This document shows positions 9,783 to 23,400 of a stretch of 64,000 nucleotides of DNA, piece by piece (position 1 is the stretch's first letter; every line of letters begins with the position of its first letter). This stretch comes from Numida meleagris (taxonomy: Eukaryota > Chordata > Aves > Galliformes > Numididae): positions 28,837,303 to 28,901,302 of the forward strand of contig NC_034412.1 in assembly GCF_002078875.1 (NCBI RefSeq), in the 5' to 3' direction. The notes beneath the pieces were generated by a model. The model was not told the origin of the DNA. It did no database searches and saw only the letters and a list, made by a program, of their open reading frames with translations. The position numbers and the translations under genes were made by a program.

Positions 9783-12700
9783 AAGCTGGAGTTATCTGTT
9801 CACAGGCCAGGTCTTCTGCCAGTAAACACTCCTGAGCACTCTCTTCCAAAGGTAAACAGCTCTGAAGAAAGTGCTTTCAAATGTCCACAAAGTCATGTTG
9901 ATTGCCACACAGTGACACCCACCACTTGCCTCCTTGATAAGTCAGTTAGAGTCTTATCACAAAAAATACCTCAGAAAGCAAGCTTTGAGCCAAGAAAAAA
10001 AAAAAGGGGGTTTAGACACCTACATTATTCTTTTCTTTCCAAATGGACCGTTGAAATGTAAAACATGACCAGGAATAATACCTAACTGAAAGTTCTGAAA
10101 AATAAGAAAATGACCCCTTACTATTTCACTGTCTACTATAGCTGTGTAAAACACATATTTTTGTTATTTAACATAGAAAACATTTATATGCAGCATATTT
10201 AGACCAAAAAACAACAAAAACTATTCTGGATAGCAATGGTACATTTTATTTGGGATTTTCCTCCATGCTGTACAAAATGTTATGGTATTTCCATCATTTA
10301 CTTGAATTAAAATATTCCTGCAAGTATTAAATATGACTGGATTAAAAACTGTTAATTTACTTGAAAACAGGTGCAAAACATATTTGTCTGCAGTATTGAT
10401 CTGTGATATCTGTGTTGCATATGGTCACTATTAAAAGAAATTACTAAAAACCCTCAGTATTTGAAAAGAGTAAAAAAGAAAAGTAGATACTAATTATTTC
10501 CTTTATACTGTTTGCTATTTTGTAAGTAACTCCCTTAGATTTGACTATAAAATAATCAATACTTCTTATATATTTTGTTTATTCATTTCTTGTTGTATAG
10601 AACTAAATGGCCAGGTCTGTGTGTTCAGACTGTTCAGTCTCTGTCACATGGTTGCTCTTGTCTCACTGGATACACTCAAAGGTGAAAATCTGAAGGAACT
10701 GGGATTTAATTGCCCAGCAAGAGAGTAGTGTTTACTTTTACAGTGAGAGATTTGCGAAACAGTGTATTTCAGTCACACAAGTTTCTAATTGTGTGGTTTC
10801 ACTGCAGTCTTCTCCCTCTTTGGTACTATAATGTTTTCCTCAAAGCTATCTTTGGGATGAGATCAATAATCTCCACCAATAACCTCGCTCTTCTGCCCTG
10901 TAAGTAGCTATGTACACTAATGTAGGCAAATGCACATATTTGCCAGAAGAAAAATGTTCTGGAGGAAAGTTCCTACAATCAAGATATTTTTCTAGACAAT
11001 TATTTGATTCCATTGCCAATATATTACTTTACTTTCTTGAGTTTTGTGCATTTTAAGCATCCTGCTTCCAGTCTTTCTCTTGCAATCACTGATTAACATG
11101 TTAAAAAGTATTTCACATTAGCCCTACTTTTTCTTCTTCCCATCACTTTGATTTCTAACCTGACTGAATTGATTCACTTGTAATTTAACTACAGCTATGG
11201 CTTGAGTTTAAACTCCTTGGAGCAGTTGTCTTCCCCCTCAGGCTAAAGGAGGGAGTGGTTCAATGTTCTTTTCTTTAGTAATTGCTAAATCAATAGAGGC
11301 CATAGGTCAATAACATAAACCTGAGGAGGTAAGATGAACAGAGGAGAGTCTATGGATTGTGATTAAACTGCTTTCTAGATGATGGAGAGAAGGCAAAGAG
11401 GCTCTGATTAGTAAGCAGCCAGTAGAGCTGTGTACATGGAAGCATACCCTGAGGAAGCAGAAGCTGCTGAGGAAGCAGATCCCGGACAGAGGCACCACAC
11501 AAGAGCACACCCCTCATGAGTGCTAGAAATAAGTTGGGGTTTGGTGAGGTGGCCCAGACAACCTACACTTGAAAAGTCATGTGGATCAAATAGGGCCAAT
11601 GTTGCATTTCTTGAGAAACTAGCAATATTTCAAGGAGGATAATCCTCTTTTTTTTTTCTTTTTTTTCTTTTTGTTTCCCACAACTTTTTAGAGAGTGGAA
11701 GGTCAACCATGTGAAGCAAAGGCAATTACCAAATTTGTGTGTTTGTTTTGGTTCTCTTTCAGTTACTGCAGTTGCTTAGAAAACATACTGATGATCTCAT
11801 CTGCATAACCCTACTGATAGCTCTCAGAGGCTTAATTGCTGGTAACTGACTAAACTACAATTATTTTTTTCCTTGACTCTACTTAATCTTGACTCTCAAT
11901 CTTGAGCTGCAAGGTATACAAAAACTAATTAAATTATAGAAGGTATGTAAGAAATCTGACTGAGATGGAAATTAAACATACAGCTTTTTGATGGATTGTA
12001 TATTCTGTATGTTCAAAAAATAGCTGTAAAAGACTTTCTTAAAGAATTGCGAATAGGTTTCTTTTGGCAAATACAGCTTTCTCCTCCAAATAAGTAGTCC
12101 AGCAGCCATGGTTTCTAGTGACTTTGAGTATAATAACTAGCTAGGTGTGTAAATTATTATATGGTGAGAAAATGAATTAGATTTCCAGCCCATCATTTTT
12201 CTACTTGAGAAGTGGGCTTCTGTTGCTCTGTGATAGTTTTTGTGAGTGGAGTCCTTGAGGGAAGCAATTTGAAGAGAATGTGTGAAATAGGAATACCAGC
12301 TGTGAAAGGCAATGATTACTGGAACTAACTTCCTTCCACAAACCCATACATTTTTTGGAATAAACAGGAGAAAAACTGAAGCCTTTAGCAGCCTAACTGG
12401 CTATTTTCTGTTTTTCATGCTCCTTAGAAATACCCAGAGACCCTTGTTGATACCAGTGTTCATTGGCTTACAGTTTCCAATGTTTAATGTTTTCAATTTG
12501 TTTTTCAGGGACGTTAATTTTTTCCTTTTGCAGCTTTATGGTCTTTACTGTTTTCAGAGCCAGAGAAAGAATGATGTTAAATTGGAATTTTGTTGATAAT
12601 TATTGAAAGCATCAATATGAGATCTGAGAAGAGTATCTGGTGCAGCTTAAGCCTACATAAGTACAGATTACTACTCACAAACAATGTGTCTCTGTCTTGC

Positions 12701-15700
12701 TAAACAGAAATGTTTTATGCTGAGAAAACATGTTAAAAAGAAAATGAAACAAAAAAACCCTTCAAACCAAAGAAAAAGAATACTCTTGAGAGATGCCCAA
12801 ACTCCATAAAGTAGAGGAGGTGAAAACAGTAAGAACAGTTGTTCTTCCAATGAGACTTACTTGAGACTGCATTCAGCCAAATTGTTTTATTTATTTTACT
12901 TTTTTTTAATCTTGACAATAAAATGAGCAGATAATTAGCTTGCGATTTCTTTTTTTCTTTTTGGTCTGTGAATGTGCAGTCTGTGTTCCTACCATACTTC
13001 ATGAAGCTCTGAGCACATATCAAAAAATATGCTGCTGTTTTGAATGATTTTGATAGGTGACAAAACTTTAAACATGTTTTACTCAAAAATGCAAATTTCT
13101 AGAACTTAAGTGCTTTTTTAGCCTCTGACAGATTAAATTTATTTGTTCAACAGTTATTTTTATTGATTCAAAACTTGAGCTACAAGCATTTAGATCAAAG
13201 AATTGAAGACTCATCTAGTTTCATTACACAGCAGTTCATTCAAATGCAACCATATCCCTGGTACAATTCAAACACAACAAATTTAGCTGTGCTTTTTATT
13301 CCAGCTCTTTGAGGGCACAGTGACTGTTAGAGAGAAAAAAAAATCCCTATAGCTGGGCTCAAATGGAACTATTTCAACCTGGATAATATCATTAGAGTTT
13401 TATGACAGAAGAATTCAGACTAGGCTTCAAAACTCACAAACGCTGAATAAATATTTGAGTTAATGAGGCTGTAATGGGCTCAGCCAATGTAGATACTTTG
13501 GAAGCTGCACCTGTACTAGTTTAGTACTCTGGATATCTCTATTCAAAATCTGTTCTTAAGGCACCATATATTTCTGTATCACAACACTCTAAGCCAGATT
13601 TATTTTTATTATGTAGGACAAAATAACTACATAATCTAGAAATGCTGGGAACTATTTTTTTCCTACTCATTAACAACACTCATTAAAGGGTGTTGCTGAT
13701 GAATACTGTTTGAAATAGATAATCTGCCCTGGATCAAATTCCTCCTTTTTTGTAGTGAAATGGCATGATAGTTGTGGACATTTAAAACTGTTGAAAATAA
13801 GGCATTGAGAGGGATACCTTATAAAACTTGTATGTGAATGAAAAATAAAGTAGAGATTGGGGCATGAGTGTGTGAGAACTGTTTCATCAGGGATAGTTTT
13901 GAAAACAGGTTTTTTTGCTCCAAGTCAGAACACAAATGAATCAAAGAACATCAAGTTCCTTGCAGCAATTTCTTGCTTCTGTCAGCTCAGCTCCAGGGCT
14001 GGGCAGGCCCATGTGGGAGCGCTGTCTCCTCAGCAATCTCCCTGATAGTATGGCTGTGTGATGCAGGCTTCTTAAAAAACAACCTTTTCTTTTCAGTGTG
14101 CCCTCTTCCCTACGTGAACCACCTGTACTCATGTACACAGTCCAGTCTGAACATCTGGCACTCAGTCTCATATGACTGAAATCTCCTGTTTCTCTCTCAC
14201 AGATTTATTAGCCCTTTGTTTCCTTCTCTGCTTTTGATCAAAGATTTCAGCTAGATGCTGACATGGAGGGAATACAGTTTTTGATCTGCAGGTCTCATCA
14301 CATATTGATCTGCCCCAAGTGCTGCTCAGTTTAGTTCATGTGTCTATTCCTTCCTGGCACTGGTGATTCAGCCCTTAGCCTAGCTCGGGTTGAGTAGCTT
14401 CTGTGTTGCTGCCTCAATAGAGTCGCTGCTCTGAACTCAGGCTGTTTTCCCACTGTGTCTGCCTTTCATTACTTTCCTTTGTTTTCTCTCTCCCAGCACC
14501 AACAAAAGTGAAACCTTTTTTTTTTTTTTAAACAGCTTCTACTTCTTCATGGTGAAACTGTGAAGTGTGCCAGGCTTTAGGGTTTTCACAATGGGAACAA
14601 TATCTCCACAGAAGAACTGGGAGACATTCCATGAGCCAAATACATTTCTGCAAGCTCTGATGCAGCTACTTCATCCCTGATCTTTCCAGTTCAGGATTTG
14701 TATATACTGTGGACTGCAATAGAATAAAAAGCACAAGGAAAATTCATAATCAGTTATAATAGAGATGGAAAAAGTAAAGAAATTTATAGGCAAATACAAG
14801 GAAAAAAACAACAAATACTGCCAGTTGCAAATCTCTGACAGGCTACTGTAGTTTGTAATGTAGAAATACTGGAAATTTAGTTCTGTTTCATCCAACTACC
14901 AATTCTGCTGCCCTGCATTTCATGTTTAATTTGTATTACAGTTCCTTGAAGATGTATGTAATCTTCTCAAAGGACCATACAAGAAGTACTGTGCTGTTAT
15001 TCAGTGTTCTAGAACAGAAATATATTCCAGTTAGCAATTCTACATCTTCCAGTTTTGAGTTTTTAATCTTCCAAAGATAATTATGTTTGCTGCCAATCAG
15101 CTACACTGATATTCTCCTCCACCTTTGTTTTTAAAATAGGCAAATACTGCTTTAAAAAATAGTTATGATGATTATTTTGAATACATGTTCACACACATGA
15201 ATGGGTATTTCTGTGACTTCAAGCTTAATTTGGGGAAGGAATAAGGGTTCTTCAGTTTTGTATAATAAATTAATCTGATTGTTAATGAAGCTGTTGTTTC
15301 TGGTTCTCAGTCATCTGCCTGACAGAAGCAGTGTAGACTGAGAACATGGCCAGAACATGCCATGGCTCACTGATAGTCATCATTCTTGCTTTCAAAATAC
15401 CATTTTGTGGCATTATCTTGCATACTTTTTAAGCTTCTGAAAGTTCAACGAAACTTAAAAAATAAAAACAAAAAACGCGTACCAAAGTCTTCTCAATATT
15501 ATTTCTGTGGTTTCATTACCTGGTTATGCTGTATTTTGTCCAAAATCCTTCTCTAAGACAAGCAGTCAGAATGTGGAATCTTCCCTTGCAAATAACTGTA
15601 TTTTTTGTTATGTTTTCAGAATGTAACTCTGTTGGTTCAGGATCATGTGTAACAGAACTCAAAAGCTCGAAGAGAAAAGAGTTAATCTCCAGGACAGTTT

Positions 15701-18700
15701 CAGGTGTTCCAGGGAGCATTAAAGGAAACAGACGAGGCTACTGCAATGCATAATGAGGTGCTGCAGCAAGGGTTGTCTCAGCAGACAACCAGGTGTTTAT
15801 ATTTTCTAAAAATATATAAAAGGGGTGGGAAAGAAGAAGAAGGTTGCTGGTGAAAGTTTTTTTTTCTGGCTTCAGAAGTAGCAGTGTTAGTTGCTATGAT
15901 GATGCCCAAGACACAAAGGTCCTAGGTAGGTAGTGATTAATAAATTTTTTAAATTAATGTATGTTTTATCATGGATGTTTCTGTCTGTTATGCGCTCAGT
16001 AGTTACAAGCTTTGCTTTGACTTTTATAGTTCCATTCTGTCTTCAAGCAAATAACTCAGACTGAGTAGCTGAGAGTTGGTACTATGAGTCCTTTAAGTCT
16101 TGTAAGACACTCTAATTCAGCTATCAAACATCAATTTAGGAAGCCTTCTCCTGTGCCTGCTCTGTGGCTGTAGTTGTCTCCCTGTTCATTTGTAAATAAT
16201 GTACATGGAAAAGTAACACAAAACATGGGTTGACAAATAACAGTGGGTTGTTTTGTGCTATTCTAAGAAAGTGAGCCCTACGTAAGATGAAACAGAAGAC
16301 GTTTAAGGTTGTGGTTGTTTTTTTTTTTTTTTCTTTTGGGTGAAACAATTCATTTAGGAAAAAAGACCTCTAAAATGAGAAGCAGCAGTTAGTGAGAACT
16401 TGAATCTGCCTCAGCAGCCTGCTGAGGGAGCTGCAGCCCATTGGCATCTGCTGATGGGGAGGTTGCAGGCTGCCATCTCTTTTTGTTTTGCTGTCGTGCT
16501 GAGTGGTGAGGCTAAAAGAGCAATTGCTTGTGTGACTAAGGAATATTAGCAGTGTACTGAATAAATTTCAGCTGTCTTTCTCTGCAGTTTAGCTGCTGGA
16601 AATAGTTGCTCGCAACAATCACAAGATCAGTCAATGTGAAGAACTGTCATCTGAAAACATCATTGTTTAAATGATCAAGCAGTGCTATCATAGCTACTTG
16701 ATTTTTATAATATGTCCCATAGATTTGTGTGACTATCTATAACTAGTAACAGCATGGCAGATTCCATTTACTTTTTGAAGAATTAGGGAAGCAGCCCAGA
16801 TGTAGGCCTTTTCAGTGTAGGTGGTGATATGATCATAAAAACACAGACGGTGGTATGATGTTGCTGTGTCTGAAAGGCTAGGAAAGTCAGCATCCTGCGT
16901 TAGTGTCTGGAAGTGTTCCAGGTTTAATGAGCATTTAAGCTCTTTTCTACTGTGGATACAGCATAATGGTACTGACAAGCCTGAGGTGCCTGTTGACACA
17001 GCTGTCCTCAGGATTCGAGGTCTTTAACAGCAGCTTAGCCCCAAGCTCTTGGCTGTTTCTGAGTAAACCCCTACTTTCAGGCTGGGTAGCTTACTTGACG
17101 ATGAAGGCAAGTCAAGGGCTAGGAAAACTGCCTTCCTGTTACTTCTAGAAGCGATTAAAGATTCACCATGAAAACAAGAACAAAACCCTTCCTGTGTTTC
17201 AGTGTGGTATAAATAAATGTTGATCTTTTTATACACAGTATTCTGTATGTGCATATTTGGGGAGGAGGGTGGATATAAATTCAGAATGCTACCATCGCTG
17301 AATAATTGTACAATAAGAATATTTTACTGAGTATAACAAGTGAAAGGAGCCAGCTGGGTTGTATGACCTTTGGTTACAACAGTCTTTCTACTGACTGCAA
17401 ATAATACTGTTTAAAAACTGTATGAAATCTGTCTGTTCACTGATATGTAGTAAATGCTTGTTCTTCTCAGATGCACAGGGGGAATCAGAGAAGAATTCTT
17501 TATTCTGCAAAGATGAAGGTATGGAGAAAGCTAGCAGCTACAGCAAAATATAGAGGAAAAATTTTATGGAATAAAGTTTTGAGGAATAAGTCTGGACTGC
17601 AGGCTTTTTTGGTGTGGATATTTAAAACCTGTTTCTCAAAATCCACTGCTCAGCTAGAGTGCAGCGCTACTGATCACAGTGAAGAAGGACTTCACAGAGA
17701 CATCTGATTTACTTGGGGGAGCTAGTCACAGTAGCAGGCAGCACACTTCTTCACTCATTCAGGCCAGCCATAATACTCTGCAGACCTATTATTTGCAGAG
17801 TACAGACTGAAGAAAGGTCCTTCAAGAGTGATATTGGTTTAGACTGCTAACTTGAGAATGAGTTTGGAGCAAACTCTATGATTCAGCTTCATGTTCCCTG
17901 TTTGGCTATCTCTACCACAGCAGGTGAATAGTAAAGTATGGCTTCTAATAGGTGGATCTGATCGTGAAACTGCAGCATTGGCAGGTGTGACCTCCAAGCA
18001 GTTCACAAGAGTAGTGACTTTGTATTCAAAATACCCTCCGGAACACTGGTTCACCTTACAAAGCAGCAGAGAGTAATAATGTTTTGGAGTTAGAGCTATT
18101 GATTGTGGGAGACTCAAACTGAATGCACAAACTTCCTGTGTAACTTGGGACTGCAGGTCCTTTGCATAGTGAAGATTGTCTGGTCCTGTAATTATTTTCA
18201 AAGCAATTAGTGCAAAAGGCTGCAGGTGAAATCAAGGCTCTAAGTGCTTAAGAATCTACTTTTTTTGTCGGTAATAGCTGCTAATAGACTTGTTCTTTCA
18301 TGATAACTCCTGCATGTTTTAGGAGGAGGCCTATGGGGTTGACTAGTGTAAACCCTGGTCAACTTGCTTACTTTTTCCCAATGCAGTTAAAAAAAAAAAA
18401 ATGAAGTGTTTTGAGTCTGGTAGGAAATAATATGGATAAAATATACGTTGCTCTTGAACCATTTGGATAATAGATAATACAAGCCTAGTAAATAGTGTGA
18501 CTGCTACATTAAGGATGCTTAAATTTCATGTTTTCTTTCAACTTCCAGTGCACCTGGATAATAAACAAGTTAGGGATGTGAAATACTAACTTCTGGGCTT
18601 TGTGCTGGCCGCATATGTTTTCCCCACATTCCAAAGCAGGGATGTTTGCAGGTTGGTGTGGATCGGCTTTCCCTTTCCCTTCACTCCTCTTAGCGATGTC

Positions 18701-19613
18701 CTTTCTTGTGTGTGATAATCTTTATGAGAGAAAACCCATTCATGAATTGTTCTTCAAATATTAAGCTTACAGAGTTACTTATGTTGAATATCCCCATGTT
18801 TCTCCTGATCAACCAATTTAAAGCTTGCTGATCAAAAATGCTTATCAAATTGAGCTAAATTAGTGTACTACAGATTTGGGATGCTCAATTTAGCATTACT
18901 GTGAAAAATCCATTTGGGATAATAGATTTGGCCCTGGGGATTTAGAAAATCCACAAAAAAGAAAGAGGAAAAAGAAACTAGTATTGAATTGCTTATTAAA
19001 AATCAGCAGTGTTTGGGAAATGATTAATGTTTGAGTCTAATTCTTGGCAAATATTGTGGATCTTCTGGATGTTCTCATAGATAACATAACATGGAGAGAT
19101 GCTTAGGAAGTCAATGGAGGTCTTTGCTCTGCCACACTGTCCCCGTTTGTTGGTTTTTGACCTCTCCTGTCTTTACAAATGACCTGGTCCCCAAAATGCA
19201 GTAGTACAAGAACATTTTACTGCTGATAAAAGCTGTTGGTTTCCAGTTCAGCTGTTGGTTTTACAGAACACCGGAATTTAGAAGAGGAGCAATATTAGTA
19301 GTTCCAGGTGAGGTTTAAGAGTACAGAGCATTAGGTTGTTCTCTAAGAAGCAATATGGAATCTTTTTGCTGTGACATTCTTCTTGTCACCATGTTATTCT
19401 ACCATAGGAAAAGTGTATTCTACTGATGTCATAGACTTTGCAGAGAGGGTGACTGATCCCAAGATGTGTCAAGTGAGAAATTTGGCAGGAGAGATTAAAA
19501 TACTAATGCAAGCACAAAAGCAAGTCTTTGCAATAACACATACTGTTGAAATGGCTAAGTGAAAGATGATTTTCATTCTCCATCTTTGAAGCCATCCGAG
19601 GACCTAGAGATTA
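9783..19613. other. AT-rich stretch without confidently recognised genes
   Basis: Nearly 10 kb in which I recognise no repeat family and no gene. The longest frames (12733-13086 minus, 117 codons; 17839-18201 minus, 120 codons) have no domain and are in the range expected by chance. Low-complexity runs include T-rich parts near 11649-11672, 14516-14530 and 16318-16332. A promoter-like cluster lies at 15771-15823. Two splice-bounded open segments near 17471 and 17921 are discussed in the findings but not called as genes. Confidence 0.5.
15771..15823 (+). promoter_or_regulatory. Hairpin followed by a TATA-like box
   Basis: A perfect 8-bp inverted repeat with a 4-base loop (GGTTGTCT at 15771-15778, AGACAACC at 15783-15790) lies about 25 bp before TATATAAAAGG (15813-15823). 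The layout resembles a core promoter, or the U3 of an unrecognised LTR. No target duplication or downstream gene supports either reading. Confidence 0.25.
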
Positions 19614-20491
19614 TGACACCAAGCTGAGCGGTGCAGTCGATACATTGGAAGGAAGGGAAGCCATCCAGAGGGACCTGGACAGGCTGGACAAGTGGGCCCA
19701 CGAGAACCTAATGAGGTTCAACAAGGCCAAGTGCAGGGTGCTGCACTTGGGCCAGGGCAATCCCAGGTATTTATGCAACCTGGGGGAAGAAGTACTCGAA
19801 AGCAGCCCTGCGGAGAAGGACCTGGGGGTCCTGGTGGACGAGAAGCTGGACATGAGCCAGCAGTGTGCGCTGGCAGCCTGGAGGGCCTACTATGTTCTGG
19901 GCTGCATTAAAAGAGGAGTGGTCAGCAGGGAGAGGGAGGTGGTGGTCCCCCTCTGCTCGGCTCTCGTGAGGCCCCATCTGGAGTACTGTGTCCAGGCCTG
20001 GGGCCCCCAGCACAAGAAGGACGTGGAGCTCTTGGAACGAGTGCAGAGGAGGGCGACCAAGATGATCAGAGGGCTGGAGCACCTCTCCTATGAGGAAAGG
20101 TTGAGGGAACTGGGCTTGTTTAGTTTGGAGAAGAGAAGGCTCCGGGGAGACCTCATTGTGGCCTTCCAATACTTGAAGGGAGCGTATAAACAGGAGGGGG
20201 ATCGATTGTTTGTGAGGGTGGATAGCGATAGGACAAGGGGGAATGGTTTTAAGCTGAGACAGGGGAGACTTAGGTTAGATATTAGGAGGATGTTTTTCAC
20301 ACAGAGGGTGCTGACGCACTGGAACAGGTTGCCCAGGGAGGTTGTGGATGCCCCGTCCCTGGAGGCATTCAAAGCCAGACTGGACGTGGCTCTGGGCAGC
20401 CTGGTCTAGTGGTTGGTGACCCTGCACTTGGCAGGGGGGTTGAGACTTGATGATCTTTGAGGTCCTTTTCAACCCAAGCCATTCTATGATT
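19614..20491 (+). mobile_element. CR1: 5'-truncated CR1 LINE with open ORF2 C-terminus
   Basis: The copy begins abruptly inside the RT domain just after the FADD catalytic motif (first residues DTKLSGAVD) and ends at the CR1 3' tail with ATTCTATGATT at 20481-20491. The reading frame is open from the truncation point to a TAG at 20407-20409, about 264 codons, covering [49 protein letters not shown] and [20 protein letters not shown]. 5' truncation is the usual outcome of incomplete target-primed reverse transcription. The undamaged frame and clean consensus-like sequence suggest a younger insertion than the other truncated copies here. It lacks endonuclease and the catalytic RT core, so it is not functional. 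Confidence 0.93.
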
Positions 20492-23400
20492 TCAGCTTTT
20501 GTTTAGCAAAATTGAGTATGTGCAGGCACAGCAGGACTGAATGAAAGGGAGACACGGAAGTGGTCAGTCAGAACAAATTCGTATAAGCAGACCTTGGACA
20601 TGTTTAGGCTACGTATTAGGAGACAGGTCCTACTTACAAGAGGAAAGAGATAATTGAATGAACTTTAACTAGTTTGGCAGGAAAAATGTCTTAAGTGGTT
20701 TCTAGGTGGAAGTCTTCATAAATCTGTAGCATCTTGCTAGCTAGCCCTTTGCAGGAAACAATGTCTTATAAGATTTTTTTTACACGCTTTAATTTCTCTA
20801 TGAGGTTACACCCTCTGCTCCCCACAGAGGAGTAGTAATTCTGAGTAGAGGAAAGGAAGACATCAGTTTAATTGCCCAGAAAGTCTTGCTGTCACCAGTT
20901 TGAATGCTAGTTAAGTTTCCACTTCCATTTTTCCTGCTGCTGGAGGCTTTGCATCCTACTGAGGAAAAAGGAACAGTCTAGAGTCTATGTGAGTCAGCAT
21001 AGAAAACTGAAGAATGCTGGTGGGATGGAAAAAAGTAGTATTATAAGTCAGGATAGTTTTTTCTAGACTGGATTGTGGAGGTGTTTGTGTTGGAGATGCT
21101 GTAAAATAACTGATTGGAAAATTCAAACAACTTTGTGAAGAATCTTTCTTTTCTGGAATAAGCTGAAGAGAACTACTTTGTCCTTGCTGAGTAGAAGTTC
21201 AAAGACGTAAACATTCATATTATAGTATAATGTAATGTATGAAGACAAATATATTTTAAAAGTCACCTTTTATGTAGAGTGCTTTCTAGTACTGTCTGAA
21301 ATAGGAGTACTAATTCATTCAAAGCAATGCTTCTTTTATTAATAATGAAGTTCATTAACTTTGTACAAATCTATGAGGCCTATATGTGTATTTCTGCAAA
21401 TGTGCGAGGTGTGATATGATCTGAGAAGAAGTATACGGTGAGGCCAATGTCAAGCTAAACATCTTGGTGTTGGAATATTGATTTTCATTGGAGTGCTGCA
21501 TTTGCTACATTTAAATTTAGATTATGTGAAAAATTGACTCCTATTTGGATGCAGGTGCCCTCAGAACCTGTTTTCTGAAGAAGAATCTAACGTATAGAGA
21601 GCTATAAAATCAGTGAGAGAGTGCATCATTTTGGAGAATGTTCCAGGTATTCATGTGTTTTGGGGTTTCAGGATCTTCAGGATAAGCAAGTTTCAAAAAC
21701 TGGCGGTCACTACACTGTTTTGTTTCCCAGAACTGTCTCTCTGGTGTTCAGCACGCTGGGACAGTTGTGGCTTTCCATGTAACACTGTGATGCTTTTCAG
21801 CTTGTCACCCATTGTCCAGAGTGTATCAGCACTGACCAGAAATAAAATTAGTTAAGACTATCATAGGCAAAAATAAAGATAAGAGGCTGACTCTTTCTTG
21901 GTGTTTTCATCTCATTGATTTTGAAGGCTGGTATCAATTTAAATTGACCCAAGACTTCATTTCTTTCCATTTTGATGTTTGATGGCCCGTGTATGAAAGC
22001 TAGTTAGTGAAATGTTATGAACAAGTTAAATAATCTAATAGAGGTGCAAAACATACAAGGAGCACAAATTGAAGTAGCCTTTACTTCTAGTGTTCTTCCA
22101 GGCAACAACCTACTTTTCTAGTGAATAAAAGCTTTCTTTATAGTTAATAGTTACGTATTTCAATGGATGCTTGTTTTTTAAACCAAAACTGTCTTAGTCT
22201 GCTTTCCCAGCTGCAGGGGTTTGTGTTGGCTCTTCATGAATTTCATGATGTTTCCCTTGGGCTGTTCTTCCAGCCTACATGGGTGCCTCTGTGTGGCAAC
22301 TCTTTCCTGGACAATGTTGGCCATCTCTTGGAGGAGAGAGTTTTTCTATCAGAAAGACAAGCCTGAAAACAACATAATGTTATAAACACCATCCTGATGA
22401 ATAATCAAGAGTAATCACCTTAGTAATGTTGATATATATTGTTGTGAAAGGTTTTGTTTGTTAGGTGTTGTTTTTTTTCTGTGTGTTTTTTTTTTTTTTT
22501 TTTTTGATGGGAGCACTGTTACTGAAGCTGCAGTGGTGAGGAGCTGATGACCAACCAATACAGGTTACTAGCACTCTAAGGAATGGTTCTTGTGTTGTGT
22601 ATTTAAGTAGGTAGAAAGGGAAAAGCTGTCCTTGAGCACAATCAGACTACCATACTGTGCAAATGATACTTGAATGTTCAGTGGTATTGGATGTCTATCA
22701 CTTAGGTGAATGTTCTGAAGACCAAACAAGAAAAGGGCTGCTGGACTCTAACCACAGTGTTATACTGGCAGGAAATGCAATGAGCCTTGTAAACTCTTGA
22801 TGTAATGTTTGCTTCATCAAAAGCAAACACGTAAGATTCCATCCTACCTCACAAACTGCAGAATGATGCTTCTTGTCACAATAATAAGAATATCACAATA
22901 TGATGAGAAGTAGATCTCTGTAGCTAGCATATTTACAGAGTTGTTTTTACTGATAATGTTAGTATTCAAAATCCTCATGTAGAGTGATCATTAAAGCTCA
23001 TCTAAAAACTCTCAGAGGATTGCTTATGGCTTGAATACAGTGCAAAGAATTTAATTCTTAATTATATACAGAGGGATATATGAAATAGAATTTGTAGTCA
23101 CAATACGTTTATTGATTGTGAATCCATAATATATCGTTTCTTCAGAGAGTTGAAATGATGCCATTAACTTAAGAGATGAAAGCATTAAATTAGTGGTGTG
23201 GCACTGTGCTCTTAATTTGATGAAAAAAGATTCTTGGAACAATATTGTTGTTGTACTGCTGCTTTGCTCTAAGCCTCCACTACTCTCTACAATGGTGATG
23301 CTTTAGTGGCAAGTTCCATACTCTGATGAAGTGCAAAATGTAACACTGTAAACCGAATAGAACTCCGGATTTAATCCATGGCTATTGTCTAAATTTGACC

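Noticed and set aside
9601..9849. 82-codon minus-strand frame crossing the 9348-9743 LTR end
   Set aside because: The frame joins LTR sequence with its flank across the integration junction, so it cannot be an ancestral gene.
12733..13086. 117-codon minus-strand frame as a gene
   Set aside because: Low-complexity composition from A/T runs (KKKK and FFFF stretches), no domain, and within chance expectation.
17839..18201. 120-codon minus-strand frame as a gene
   Set aside because: No family recognised. It overlaps a plus-strand open segment, and only one of the two, if either, could be real.
20590..20640. Possible further CR1 fragment (TTAGGCTACGTATTAGGAG)
   Set aside because: Resembles the CR1 codons for RLDIRR only over about 20 bp, with no tail or neighbouring CR1 text.
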